Below, in pieces: positions 25,117 through 32,985 of a stretch of 33,175 nt of DNA. The first letter of the stretch is position 1, and the number at the start of each line of letters is the position of its first letter. The position numbers and the translations under genes were made by a program. This stretch comes from an uncultured Verrucomicrobiota bacterium (GTDB taxonomy: Bacteria; Verrucomicrobiota; Verrucomicrobiia; Limisphaerales; UBA9464), in assembly GCA_903842505.1 (NCBI GenBank), contig CAIMMI010000311.1, positions 1 through 33,175 of the forward strand, written 5' to 3'. The notes under the pieces are model-generated. The model searched no databases and was not told the origin of the DNA. It saw nothing but the letters and a program-made list of their open reading frames with translations.

Positions 25117-25144
25117 AGTTGCCAGATGCCAGTTGCCAGATTCC
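25117..25144. repeat. Two tandem 14-base AGTTGCCAGAT-type units
   Basis: AGTTGCCAGATGCC (25117-25130) and AGTTGCCAGATTCC (25131-25144) agree at 13 of 14 positions. They lie in the 190-base divergent spacer, 13 bases from repeat A2. The remaining spacer up to 25253 shows nothing I can name. Confidence 0.75.
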
Positions 25145-25253
25145 AGAACTTCGACCGCGCCTCCTGACGTCGTCTCCTACGCGGCCTTTCGGGGCTGGAT
25201 TCGGGCTTGCCGGGGTGATGCCATGCCAGCGAGCTTTGCCCTTCCTTCCTCCT

Positions 25254-26048
<795 letters not shown>

Positions 26049-26050
26049 GA

Positions 26051-26698
26051 ATGAGATCCCTGGACGATTGCAGGCTATACGGGTTCGTGGACACGGCCTA
26101 TCTCGATGGTCGCGATCCGTCGTGGCTGGCGGAGCAACTCTGTGCGGGGGGGGCTGACCTCGTGCAGGTCCGTGCGAAGGGCGGGTCCGAGGCGGAGGTC
26201 CGGGAACTCGTTCGAAAGGTCCTGCCGGTGACGAAGGCAGCGGGGGTCTGGTTCGTGTTGAACGACCACTGGGAGCTCGGGTGTGAACTGGGCGTTCCCT
26301 GCGTGCACCTGGGGCAGGAAGATTTCTTCGACGCCGGTTACCGCAGCGTCGGCGACCTCCCGGCAAAGGGACATCGACCGGCCGTGGGACTCAGCAGTCA
26401 CGCGCCGGAACAGTTCCGCCGGGCCGAAGAGGCGGGAGCGGATTACGTGGCGGTGGGACCGGTTTTTCCGACGGGAACCAAGCCCGGCCGCGCGGCGGTG
26501 ACGCTCGATTATGTGCGCTGGGCTGCTGCGAATGCGCGGAAGCCGTGGTTTGCGATTGGAGGCATCACGACCTCCAATCTCGGTGAAGTGCTCGACGCCG
26601 GGGCGCGCCGCATCTGTGTGGTGTCGGCGATCCTGAGGGCGCCGGACGTGCGGATGGCGGCGGAGGAGTTCAGCCGGCGTTGTGCGGCGGCGGGTTGA
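26051..26698 (+). CDS. thiE: Thiamine-phosphate synthase
   Basis: The enzyme condenses HMP-pyrophosphate with the thiazole phosphate to give thiamine monophosphate. The 215-residue product has QVRAK (39-43), ND at 71-72, VHLGQED (85-91), the Ser/His loop GLSSHAPEQ (113-121), GPVFPTGTKPG (136-146) and FAIGGITTSN (167-176), all hallmarks of ThiE. Length is normal. It starts two bases after the prepilin gene stop with no room for a TPP riboswitch of its own, and no other thi gene is in the window. Its last 29 bases overlap the convergent trmL gene. Confidence 0.95.
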   Translation: MRSLDDCRLYGFVDTAYLDGRDPSWLAEQLCAGGADLVQVRAKGGSEAEVRELVRKVLPVTKAAGVWFVLNDHWELGCELGVPCVHLGQEDFFDAGYRSVGDLPAKGHRPAVGLSSHAPEQFRRAEEAGADYVAVGPVFPTGTKPGRAAVTLDYVRWAAANARKPWFAIGGITTSNLGEVLDAGARRICVVSAILRAPDVRMAAEEFSRRCAAAG

Positions 26699-27185
26699 GG
26701 GGTGTTGAGGCGGGGAAGCCGAGTTGGCGAAGGGCCTCGAAGAGGACGATGGCGACGCTGTTGGAGAGGTTGAGGGATCGCGCGGCGGGATTCGCCATCG
26801 GGATGTCGATCCAGCCCTCGGGATGCTGCTGGAGCAGCGGTAGCGGAAGGCCGGCGGTCTCGCGGCCGAAGACGAGGCAATCGCCGGGAGCGTAGGAAGC
26901 CTGATGGTAACTGCGGGGTGCGGCCTGTTCGACGAACCACAGCCGGCTTCCCTCAGGCAGGCTTCGCCGGAACGACGGCCAATCGGGCCACACCTTCCAA
27001 TGGACATGTTGCCAATAGTCCATGCCGGCGCGTTTGAGATGCCGGTCCGTGATCTCGAATCCGAGCGGTTCGATCAGGTGCAACTCGGCTCCGGTGGCGG
27101 CGCAGAGGCGTGCGATGTTGCCCGTGTTTGGCGGGATCTCGGGCTCGAGCAGGACGATGCGGAGTGCTGACGCGGGATTACTCAT
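26670..27185 (-). CDS. trmL: tRNA (cytidine/uridine-34-2'-O)-methyltransferase, SPOUT family
   Basis: The 171-residue product is a compact SPOUT methyltransferase. It contains LLEPEIPPNTGNIARLCAAT (motif 1), LVFGRETAGLP (motif 2) and PAARSLNLSNSVAIVLFEAL (motif 3 with the SAM-binding knot). TrmL methylates the wobble base of tRNA-Leu isoacceptors in E. coli. Length and motifs are complete. It is the last gene of the minus-strand nagB-ruvX-truA-trmL block, overlapping the truA end by eight bases (ATGAGTAA), and its 3' end overlaps convergent thiE. Confidence 0.95.
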   Translation of the reverse strand: MSNPASALRIVLLEPEIPPNTGNIARLCAATGAELHLIEPLGFEITDRHLKRAGMDYWQHVHWKVWPDWPSFRRSLPEGSRLWFVEQAAPRSYHQASYAPGDCLVFGRETAGLPLPLLQQHPEGWIDIPMANPAARSLNLSNSVAIVLFEALRQLGFPASTPLNPPPHNAG

Positions 27186-28038
27186 CCGTTGAGGAATCAG
27201 GATCCGTGGAGCCTCCGGCGACCTCGGCGGAAGCGGAAGCCTTGCGTCGGTAGTAGACCTTCCAGAGGACGAGCCCGAGGGCGGGAGCGGTCATCCCGGC
27301 GAGGCAGCGGTCCTTCGCCTCTAGCATGGGCAGGATGGCGTCGGGAGCGAAACGGTGGACGCCAACCTGAACGAGCGTCCCGACGATTCCGCGGCACATC
27401 TTGTAGAGGAAGCCATCGGCCTCGATCACGAAGGTGATGCGGTCACCGGAGCGGAGGACATCGCAGCGGGTGAGGTTGCGGACGGTATTGGCGCGGTGGT
27501 AGCCGGGTGTGGCGGAGAAGGCCCGGAAGTCGTGGCGTCCGACCAGTTGGGCGGCGGCCTTCTTCATGGCAGCGATGTCGAGTGGGCGTGGGAAATGCCA
27601 GGCCTGGGTTCGGAGCAGGGGGTTTTCGGCGGATTGGTTCCAGACGGTGTAGCGGTACTGCTTTCCGGCGGCATCGAAACGCGCATGGAAATCGGGCCGG
27701 ACCCGAGCCACCGCGGTGACGCGGATATCCGGGGGAAGATGGGCATTGGCGGCGAGGATCAGCTTCCGGGGTTCCATGCGCCACTGCGGGCGGGAGACAT
27801 CGAAGTGGACGACCATACCGAGGGCGTGGACTCCGGTGTCGGTGCGACTGGAGCTGTGGACGCGCGGGGTAGGCTGGAAGAGTTTTCCGAGGGCTTCTTC
27901 CAGGCGGAGTTGGACGGAGACGCCTTCGGGCTGGAGTTGCCAGCCGACGTAGGCCGTCCCGTCATAGGCGACGGTCAGGCGCAGGCGGACATGATCGTCC
28001 TGGGCACGATCCGGGCGCTCGCGGGTGCGTGCCGGCAT
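27178..28038 (-). CDS. truA: tRNA pseudouridine synthase A
   Basis: TruA makes pseudouridine at tRNA positions 38-40. The 286-residue product has LTVAYDGTAYVGWQLQ near the start, SSSRTDTGVHALG with catalytic Asp67, HARFDAAGKQYRY, and DGFLYKMCRGIVGTLVQVG. The final 20 residues form an acidic, Ser/Asp-rich tail beyond the usual end of the fold. ATG at 28038 gives 20 residues before the first conserved strand. It lies 26 bases after ruvX and overlaps trmL by eight bases, so two tRNA-modification genes are coupled. Confidence 0.95.
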   Translation of the reverse strand: MPARTRERPDRAQDDHVRLRLTVAYDGTAYVGWQLQPEGVSVQLRLEEALGKLFQPTPRVHSSSRTDTGVHALGMVVHFDVSRPQWRMEPRKLILAANAHLPPDIRVTAVARVRPDFHARFDAAGKQYRYTVWNQSAENPLLRTQAWHFPRPLDIAAMKKAAAQLVGRHDFRAFSATPGYHRANTVRNLTRCDVLRSGDRITFVIEADGFLYKMCRGIVGTLVQVGVHRFAPDAILPMLEAKDRCLAGMTAPALGLVLWKVYYRRKASASAEVAGGSTDPDSSTDE

Positions 28039-28064
28039 GGGCGGAGCCTGAGGCGGGAGGAGGT

Positions 28065-28478
28065 TCAGGTCGCGATGCTGTCGAGGTAGCCCTGGAGGAG
28101 GACAGCGGCCGCGGCGGCATCAATGCGATCGCGGGCGTCCCCCCCCTTGCGTCCGCCCTGTCGCATGCCGCGCTGGGCCTGGACGGTGGTGAGGCGTTCG
28201 TCCCAGGTCCGGATCGGAACCTGAACGGTCTCGCGAAGGACGGTGACGAAGGCGCGCACCTTGGCCGCGGCCTCGCCATAGGATCCGTCCATGTTCCGGG
28301 GCATGCCCACGACCACGAGTTCGACCTCCTTCTCCCGGATCAACACCTTGAGCCTTTCGAGGAAGTCGGGGAAGGGATCGGCGGGGATGTGCTCAACCGG
28401 GTGGGCGAGCATCTTCAGTTCGTCGCTGACAGCGACGCCGATCCGGACCGTACCGTGGTCGAGGGCGAGGATTCGCAT
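28065..28478 (-). CDS. ruvX: Putative pre-16S rRNA nuclease / Holliday-junction resolvase (YqgF family)
   Basis: The 137-residue product shows the YqgF/RuvX RNase H-like fold: ILALDHGTVRIGVAVSD with Asp7, VVVGMPRNMDGSYG, TWDERLTTVQA and the closing DRIDAAAAAVLLQGYLDS. Members are linked to 16S rRNA 5'-end maturation, and earlier to Holliday-junction cleavage. All acidic active-site positions are present. It starts six bases after the nagB stop, so the two are very likely co-transcribed. Confidence 0.95.
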   Translation of the reverse strand: MRILALDHGTVRIGVAVSDELKMLAHPVEHIPADPFPDFLERLKVLIREKEVELVVVGMPRNMDGSYGEAAAKVRAFVTVLRETVQVPIRTWDERLTTVQAQRGMRQGGRKGGDARDRIDAAAAAVLLQGYLDSIAT

Positions 28479-28484
28479 GGATTC

Positions 28485-29264
28485 TCAGAGCAGACTGGCC
28501 GAGTCGGTATCGATGAGCAACGTGGCATGCGGGGCGGTCCGGAGGATGGAGGCCGGGCAGGAGGTCGAGACGGGACCGCGGATCATGTTGCGGACGGGGA
28601 CCGACTTGCGCTTCTCGGGGGCGAGGCAGAGGACCTTCTTCGCAGCGAGCAGCGCGGGGATCGTGAGCGTCAGGGCATAGGGCGGGACGGCTTCGAGCGA
28701 CGGGAAGTGACCTTCCTTGACCTGCTGCATCTTGCAGTCGTCGTCGAGCTTCACGAGTTTGACCGCGTGGGGGTCGTCGAAGCGGGCGACCGGAGGATCA
28801 TTGAAGGCGATGTGGCCGTTCTCGCCGACGCCCATGCAGCACAGGTCGATGGGTTGGGCGCGGAGCAGGTCGGAGTAGCGTTGGCATTCGTCGAGGGGGA
28901 GCAGGCAGTCGCCTTCGAGGAAGTGAAACGCCTTGGGATGCAGGAGCGATTCCACGCGCTGCTTCATGTAGAAGCGGAACCCGGCCGGGTGGGAGGCCGG
29001 GATGCCGAGGTATTCGTCCATGTGGAAGAGCGTGACCTTGGACCAGTCGACGCCGCCCATCTCGACGAGCTTCTTGAGGAAGCGGATCTGGGAGTTGCCG
29101 GTAGCGAGGATGGCCGCGGCACTGCCCTGGCGGGCGATGGCGCCGGCGAGGGTATCGCGGACGGCCAGCGTCATGTGCACGGCGAGGTCCTCCTGATTCG
29201 CGAAAACCAGGACCGGCAATTGATCCGCGTTGAACTGCTGGATGGGAACAGGAACGGAACTCAT
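28485..29264 (-). CDS. nagB: Glucosamine-6-phosphate deaminase-like protein
   Basis: The 259-residue product belongs to the NagB/6-phosphogluconolactonase superfamily. LFHMDEYLG (79-87, Asp83) and GVGENGHIAFNDPP (145-158, with His151) are the NagB active-site motifs for conversion of glucosamine-6-phosphate to fructose-6-phosphate and ammonia. The phosphate loop reads ATGNSQ (54-59) where many NagB enzymes have ATGSTP; a related ATGASQ form occurs in NagB-like proteins of other phyla, so this is probably a subfamily trait. The frame is open 92 codons upstream, but that part is Pro/Arg-rich, and MSSVPVPIQQF at 29264 fits the family length. No clear ribosome binding site. Confidence 0.88.
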   Translation of the reverse strand: MSSVPVPIQQFNADQLPVLVFANQEDLAVHMTLAVRDTLAGAIARQGSAAAILATGNSQIRFLKKLVEMGGVDWSKVTLFHMDEYLGIPASHPAGFRFYMKQRVESLLHPKAFHFLEGDCLLPLDECQRYSDLLRAQPIDLCCMGVGENGHIAFNDPPVARFDDPHAVKLVKLDDDCKMQQVKEGHFPSLEAVPPYALTLTIPALLAAKKVLCLAPEKRKSVPVRNMIRGPVSTSCPASILRTAPHATLLIDTDSASLL

Positions 29265-29327
29265 GAGTCGGGGTAGCTTTGCGAAGGATGGGTGGGTCCC
29301 GCAAGTCCCCGGAATGCGGGGGTGGAA

Positions 29328-29340
29328 GATCGGTCCGATC
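29328..29340. promoter_or_regulatory. GATCGG-T-CCGATC dyad upstream of nagB
   Basis: A perfect 6+6 base dyad around one central base in the 80-base spacer between the FHA gene and nagB, 64 bases before the nagB start. A weaker CCCCG/CGGGG stem sits at 29307-29321. Amino-sugar genes are often under GntR- or ROK-type repressors that bind such dyads, but no regulator gene is present here. Confidence 0.3.
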
Positions 29341-29344
29341 CGTG

Positions 29345-29944
29345 TTACTTCGGTTTGCGGAGGCCGAGTTGGATGGTCTGGGTGAGGCGGGCGAGGATTC
29401 CCGGGGGGCGGGACTTGCGGGGATCGACGCCGGGGATGGGCTTCACCTGTGCGGAACATTCGGGGCAGAAGAGCATGACGGCGGCGCCGGCCGAGATGCG
29501 AAGGGTACGGAGGGAGGATTCGTGGTAGGCGCGCTGGCATTTCACACAGCGATGGGTGGCTGGGAGTGACGGATGGACGGAGCAGGGGATCGCAGAGCCG
29601 GTCGGGGCCGCTTCGGGGACAGGTTCCGGCACGGGGATTTTCGGGACGCTGATGCGGATTTCCTCGGTGCCGAGCTTGAGCGCGACCGTGCCGAACTGGG
29701 CGACCTGGCCAGAACGGATCTCCTTTTCGGTGATGGGTTCGTCGTCGATGAAGGTGCCGTTGGTAGACTGGAGGTCGCGGACGATCACACCGCGTTCGTC
29801 GATGCTGATCTCGGCGTGAAAGGCGGAGACGGAGGCCTCATGGATGACGATGTCGTTGGTGGGGTTGCGACCCACCGTATTCAGGCCTCCATGGAGGTCG
29901 AACCTGTGCGGCAGCAGGAGTCCACGGAGGTGATAGAAGTTCAT
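29345..29944 (-). CDS. FHA-domain protein with B-box/zinc-ribbon-like C-terminal cysteines
   Basis: The 199-residue product has an FHA phosphothreonine-binding domain at about 8-95: VGRNPTNDIVI (24-34), the Ser/His pair in SVSAFHAEI (38-46) and DLQSTNGTFID (57-67). After a Pro/Glu-rich linker comes a metal-site-like part: C121-x2-H124, C133-x2-C136 and C160-x2-C163. The first half, CSVHPSLPATHRCVKCQRAY, is B-box-like; the second resembles a zinc ribbon half. ATG at 29944 starts at the first beta strand and has GGAAG upstream; an ATG at 30028 would run into the dehydrogenase gene. FHA proteins read Ser/Thr-kinase signals, but no such kinase is in the window. The role is unknown. Confidence 0.82.
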   Translation of the reverse strand: MNFYHLRGLLLPHRFDLHGGLNTVGRNPTNDIVIHEASVSAFHAEISIDERGVIVRDLQSTNGTFIDDEPITEKEIRSGQVAQFGTVALKLGTEEIRISVPKIPVPEPVPEAAPTGSAIPCSVHPSLPATHRCVKCQRAYHESSLRTLRISAGAAVMLFCPECSAQVKPIPGVDPRKSRPPGILARLTQTIQLGLRKPK

Positions 29945-30020
29945 GGCACGCTTCCGGCCGCAGCCGGCGTTGTGGGAGCACTTTAGGGAAACTGCGTCCC
30001 ACGGCCACCGAAACTCTTTC

Positions 30021-31046
30021 CTACCCATCCACCTCGACCAGGGTCTTCACCGCCTGGTTCCCGGTGGCCATGGCCTGGAAGTGGGCGGGAAGTCGGGAAA
30101 GCGGGATGCTCGCGTTGATGAAGTGAGGGGCGGCGACGACGCCCGACTCAATGCACTGGAGGGCTTCCCGGATGGTTTCGGGGGTGTGGTGGAAGGATGC
30201 GAGCAGCGTTAGCGCAGAGTAGTGGAGTCGGCCGGTGTCGAATCGAACCGAGGTCTGGGCGGGACAACCGCCAAAGAGATTGATCCGACCGCCTTTCCGG
30301 ACGAGGTCCGGCGTGGCTTCCCAGACGGAGGGTTTTCCGACGGCTTCGAACACGGCGTCGAAGGAGCCGGAGGGGAGGTCCGGGCAATCGATGCCTTCGG
30401 AGGCGCGGTTGATGCGGATGTCGTCGATGCCGAGGCTGCGGGCGTGGTCGAGGCGGGGGCCGTCGCGTCCAACGAGGGTCACCTGGCAGCCGTGGTGTCG
30501 GGCGAGGACGGCAGCCATGAGGCCGATGGGGCCGGCACCCAGGACCAGGAGGTGTTCGGCGGGGTGGAGCCGGAGATCGTGGATACCCTGGACGACACAG
30601 GCGAGGGGTTCCGTGAGGGCGGCGTGGGCGAAGGGGGTAGAATCGGCGATGCGATGCAGGTTCCGCTGGGTGAGCCGGGCGGGGATCACGATCGATTGGG
30701 CGTAGGCACCGTTGAGGAAGAGCAGGTCGTCGCAGAGGTTGGGTTGGTTGCGCCGGCAGGTCGGGCAGGTCCCGCAGGGGGCGGAATTGGCCGCGACCAC
30801 GCGGTCGCCGACGTGCCAATCCGCGGTTTCCGGGTGAACTTCCGAGATCGTGCCGGACAGCTCGTGACCGAAGGTGCAGGGCGGGGTGAGCATGCGGGCG
30901 TGATAGCCGCGTCGGAAGACCTTGAGGTCGGTGCCGCAGGTGAGAGCGGCGTGGATCCGGACGCGGACTTCGCCGGGTTGGAGAGGGGCTTCGGGGAGAT
31001 CCTCGATCCGGACGTCTTCCCTTCCGTGGAGCACGGCGGCGCGCAT
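30021..31046 (-). CDS. Zinc-dependent medium-chain dehydrogenase (sorbitol/threonine dehydrogenase-like)
   Basis: The 341-residue product is a zinc MDR alcohol dehydrogenase. Catalytic zinc ligands are C37 in LTCGTD and H61-E62 in GHELSG, with the TEPLACVVQG acidic ligand; the structural zinc site is C91, C94, C97 and C105. The NAD(P) fold shows LVLGAGPIGLMAAVLARHHG. These features fit the sorbitol, threonine or galactitol-1-phosphate dehydrogenase branch, which oxidises polyols. The exact substrate cannot be told. The gene is divergent from dedA, with 68 bases between the starts, and is followed by a 76-base spacer before the FHA gene that holds a weak GTGGGA/TCCCAC inverted repeat (29972-30002). 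Confidence 0.9.
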   Translation of the reverse strand: MRAAVLHGREDVRIEDLPEAPLQPGEVRVRIHAALTCGTDLKVFRRGYHARMLTPPCTFGHELSGTISEVHPETADWHVGDRVVAANSAPCGTCPTCRRNQPNLCDDLLFLNGAYAQSIVIPARLTQRNLHRIADSTPFAHAALTEPLACVVQGIHDLRLHPAEHLLVLGAGPIGLMAAVLARHHGCQVTLVGRDGPRLDHARSLGIDDIRINRASEGIDCPDLPSGSFDAVFEAVGKPSVWEATPDLVRKGGRINLFGGCPAQTSVRFDTGRLHYSALTLLASFHHTPETIREALQCIESGVVAAPHFINASIPLSRLPAHFQAMATGNQAVKTLVEVDG

Positions 31047-31072
31047 GGATTGGAAAGGTCGCGGACATGTGA

Positions 31073-31101
31073 CTTGCGGGGCAAGGCGAACTTCCCGCAG
31101 G
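31073..31101 (+). promoter_or_regulatory. Leader hairpin before the DedA gene
   Basis: CTTGCGGG (31073-31080) can pair with CCCGCAGG (31094-31101), eight pairs including one G-U, around a 13-base loop. It lies 13 bases before the DedA start in the divergent spacer. Function unknown; no T-run follows. Confidence 0.25.
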
Positions 31102-31114
31102 TTCTCGGCCCGCG

Positions 31115-31762
31115 ATGGAGACGCTGAAGCACTTTCTGGACATCCTGCTGCACCTGCAGGATCACCTGTTCGCCCTGACCAAGGAATATGGTTCGTGGGT
31201 GTACGCGATCCTGTTCGGCATCATCTTCGCCGAGACGGGGCTGGTGATCACTCCGGTGTTGCCGGGGGATTCGCTGGTGTTTGCCGTGGGCGCCGTGGCG
31301 GCGAATCCGGAATCCGGCCTGAACATCTGGGTCGCAGGCGGCCTGATGCTGGTGGCGGCGATCCTTGGGGATACGGTCAATTACTGGGTCGGGGCGAAAC
31401 TGGGGACGAAGGTTCAAGCCTGGTTCCCGCGGTTGGTCCGGCAGAGCCACATCGACAAGACCCACGCCTTTTGTGAGAAGTACGGGGGCAAGGCGATCAT
31501 CCTGGCGCGGTTCGTTCCGATCGTGCGGACCTTCGCGCCGTTCGTCGCGGGGATGGGGAGCATGAACTACGGCCGGTTCATGATGTTCAACGTGGCTGGG
31601 GCGATCCTGTGGATCGGGCTGATCCTGCCCTGTGGATGGTACTTCGGTGAACGCGAGTTCGTGCGGCGCCGCTTTGAGGTGGTGGTTATTGGGATCATCT
31701 TCGTGAGCCTGATCCCGATGTTCATCGAGTGGGTGAAGTACCGGCGGCAGAAGGCGGGCTGA
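31115..31762 (+). CDS. DedA-family inner-membrane protein
   Basis: The 215-residue product is a DedA/VTT-type membrane protein. Glu40 in IFAETGLV, PVLPGDS (47-53) and ARFVPIVRTFAPFVAGMGSM (131-150) are the family signature, with membrane spans and re-entrant loops around them. Some DedA members are now known to flip undecaprenyl phosphate or phosphatidylethanolamine across the inner membrane; others affect pH and drug tolerance. Which applies here cannot be seen. The ATG has no clear ribosome binding site. It is followed by repeat B2 and a strong hairpin in the convergent spacer. Confidence 0.93.
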   Translation: METLKHFLDILLHLQDHLFALTKEYGSWVYAILFGIIFAETGLVITPVLPGDSLVFAVGAVAANPESGLNIWVAGGLMLVAAILGDTVNYWVGAKLGTKVQAWFPRLVRQSHIDKTHAFCEKYGGKAIILARFVPIVRTFAPFVAGMGSMNYGRFMMFNVAGAILWIGLILPCGWYFGEREFVRRRFEVVVIGIIFVSLIPMFIEWVKYRRQKAG

Positions 31763-31788
31763 GAGGGCGCGGAGGGGAAGGGGTATTC

Positions 31789-31936
31789 TCCCGCAGGGGC
31801 GCAGGGGCGCAGGGACTTGAACCGAGACCGCGTTGCACCCGCGGAGTGAGCGCCCGACGGGTTCGGATTCGGGCCTTTTGCCACTTCCTCTGCGCAATCG
31901 GCGCCATCTGCGGATGGCTGAACTGCCGGTTTCAGG
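31789..31936. repeat. Composite intergenic repeat, copy B2
   Basis: Second copy of the element at 21188-21385. Shared blocks: TCCCGCAGGGGCGCAGGGGCGCAG (31789-31812), GGACTTGAA (31813-31821), TCTGCGCAATCGGCGCCATCTGCGG (31889-31913) and CTGCCGGTTTCAGG (31923-31936). It lacks the 29-base segment after the first block and the second tandem 19-mer of copy B1. As in B1, it sits at the 3' end of a gene in a convergent spacer. Confidence 0.8.
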
Positions 31937-31942
31937 TTTAGA

Positions 31943-31979
31943 GGAACCTCCGCGCCTCGGCGCCTCGGCGGGAGGTTCC
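31943..31979. terminator. 9-bp perfect hairpin in convergent spacer, possible bidirectional terminator
   Basis: GGAACCTCC (31943-31951) and GGAGGTTCC (31971-31979) form a perfect stem around a 19-base loop made of GCGCCTCG, GCGCCTCG and GCG. It lies between the dedA stop and the TIM-barrel stop, where transcription from both sides should end. The downstream base run on plus is GTTCCTG, not a T-tract, so a classical intrinsic terminator is uncertain. It may instead be another short repeat element. Confidence 0.4.
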
Positions 31980-31993
31980 GTTCCTGCCGACGA

Positions 31994-32890
31994 TCAGAAC
32001 TTCACCTGGCTCAGGTAGGCGAGGGACTGCGGGATGTGCTCGGGGGCAGCGACGCTTTCGTCCTCGATGAAGTAGTGCTTCACGCCGGACTTGCGGGCGG
32101 CCGCCAGGATCTTGGGCCAGTTCATCTGACCGGTGCCGAGGACGACGTCGTTGTTGGGGTCGGTTCCGCCGGTGTGGAGACCGGTGGCGACACCGGGCTT
32201 GAGGTCCTTGAGGTGCATCAGTTCCCAGCGGCCGGGATACTTCATGAGCCAGGCGGCGGGATCCTGCCCCGGGAACACGACCCAGAGGATGTCCATCTGG
32301 AAGGCCATATAGCGGGGATCCGTCTCCTGCATGAGGATGTCCATGGCGGTCGTTCCGGGGCCGGCGGCGCCGGGTTCGAACTCGAATCCGTGGCAGTGGT
32401 AGAAGCACTTCAGGCCCTGGTCGGCAAGGATCTTGCCGGCGTCGTTGAACACCTTGGCCGCGTGCTTGGCCTGCGCGGCATCAAAGGCGCCCTTGTGCGG
32501 GATCCAGGCGCATCCGGTGTACTTCAGTCCAAGGGCCTTCGCCTCGGCGGCGACCTTGGCGGGCTCCTTCTCGTACCGTTCGAAGCCGACGTGCTGGCTG
32601 ACCGGTTGCAGGCCGGCGGTGAGCAGCATGTCGCGGAAGGCCTCGGGCTTGAAGTTGTAGGTGCCGGCGAGTTCGACCTCCTTGATGCCGTAGCTGGCGA
32701 CCTTCTGGATGCTGCCCGGGACATCGCGCATGAACTGGGCGCGCAGGCTGTAGAGTTGGAGTCCGACCGGGCCCTTGAAGCTCTTGCCGGTGCCAACCCC
32801 AGGCTTGGAGGCGCATCCAGCCGCAAAGCCGGCGGCCGCAAGGGCAGTCGTGGACAGGAAATGACGACGAGTGAGTGTGGAGGAATCCAT
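31994..32890 (-). CDS. Exported xylose-isomerase-like TIM-barrel protein, possible lipoprotein (second copy)
   Basis: The 298-residue product opens with a Tat-type signal, TRRHFLSTTALAAAGFAAGC, whose end resembles a lipobox before Cys27, so a Tat-exported lipoprotein is possible. The TIM barrel follows: VGLQLYSLRAQF, IKEVELAGTYNF, FYHCHGFEFEP, AFQMDILWV, WELMHLKDLKPG and YFIEDES supply the acidic and His residues expected for the divalent metal. It belongs to the sugar phosphate isomerase/epimerase superfamily like the protein at 18348-19295, but the two differ clearly in the barrel and are not a recent duplicate. ATG at 32890 is chosen over an open extension of 23 codons made of repeat A3 sequence. 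The substrate is unknown. Confidence 0.87.
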   Translation of the reverse strand: MDSSTLTRRHFLSTTALAAAGFAAGCASKPGVGTGKSFKGPVGLQLYSLRAQFMRDVPGSIQKVASYGIKEVELAGTYNFKPEAFRDMLLTAGLQPVSQHVGFERYEKEPAKVAAEAKALGLKYTGCAWIPHKGAFDAAQAKHAAKVFNDAGKILADQGLKCFYHCHGFEFEPGAAGPGTTAMDILMQETDPRYMAFQMDILWVVFPGQDPAAWLMKYPGRWELMHLKDLKPGVATGLHTGGTDPNNDVVLGTGQMNWPKILAAARKSGVKHYFIEDESVAAPEHIPQSLAYLSQVKF

Positions 32891-32924
32891 AGCGGTGGGG
32901 TTATTCGGGGGCGAAGAGGGGGGA

Positions 32925-32960
32925 GATTCAAGTTTCAAGATAGAGGATTGAGGCTTCAAG
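32925..32960. repeat. TTGAAACTTGAA-type interspersed repeat, copy A3
   Basis: GATTCAAGTTTCAAG (32925-32939) is the exact reverse complement of 20169-20183 in copy A1; the block goes on with ATAGAGGATTGAGGCTTCAAG. It lies 34 bases upstream of the TIM-barrel start codon, in the 5' leader of that gene, much as copy A2 lies in the leader of the mosaic-protein gene. Confidence 0.72.
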
Positions 32961-32985
32961 GGGTGCCAAGTCGTTGGTTGCCGTT

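Noticed and set aside
26049-26050. A TPP riboswitch in front of thiE
   Set aside because: thiE starts two bases after the preceding stop, leaving no room, and no THI-box-like sequence was seen in the end of the upstream gene.
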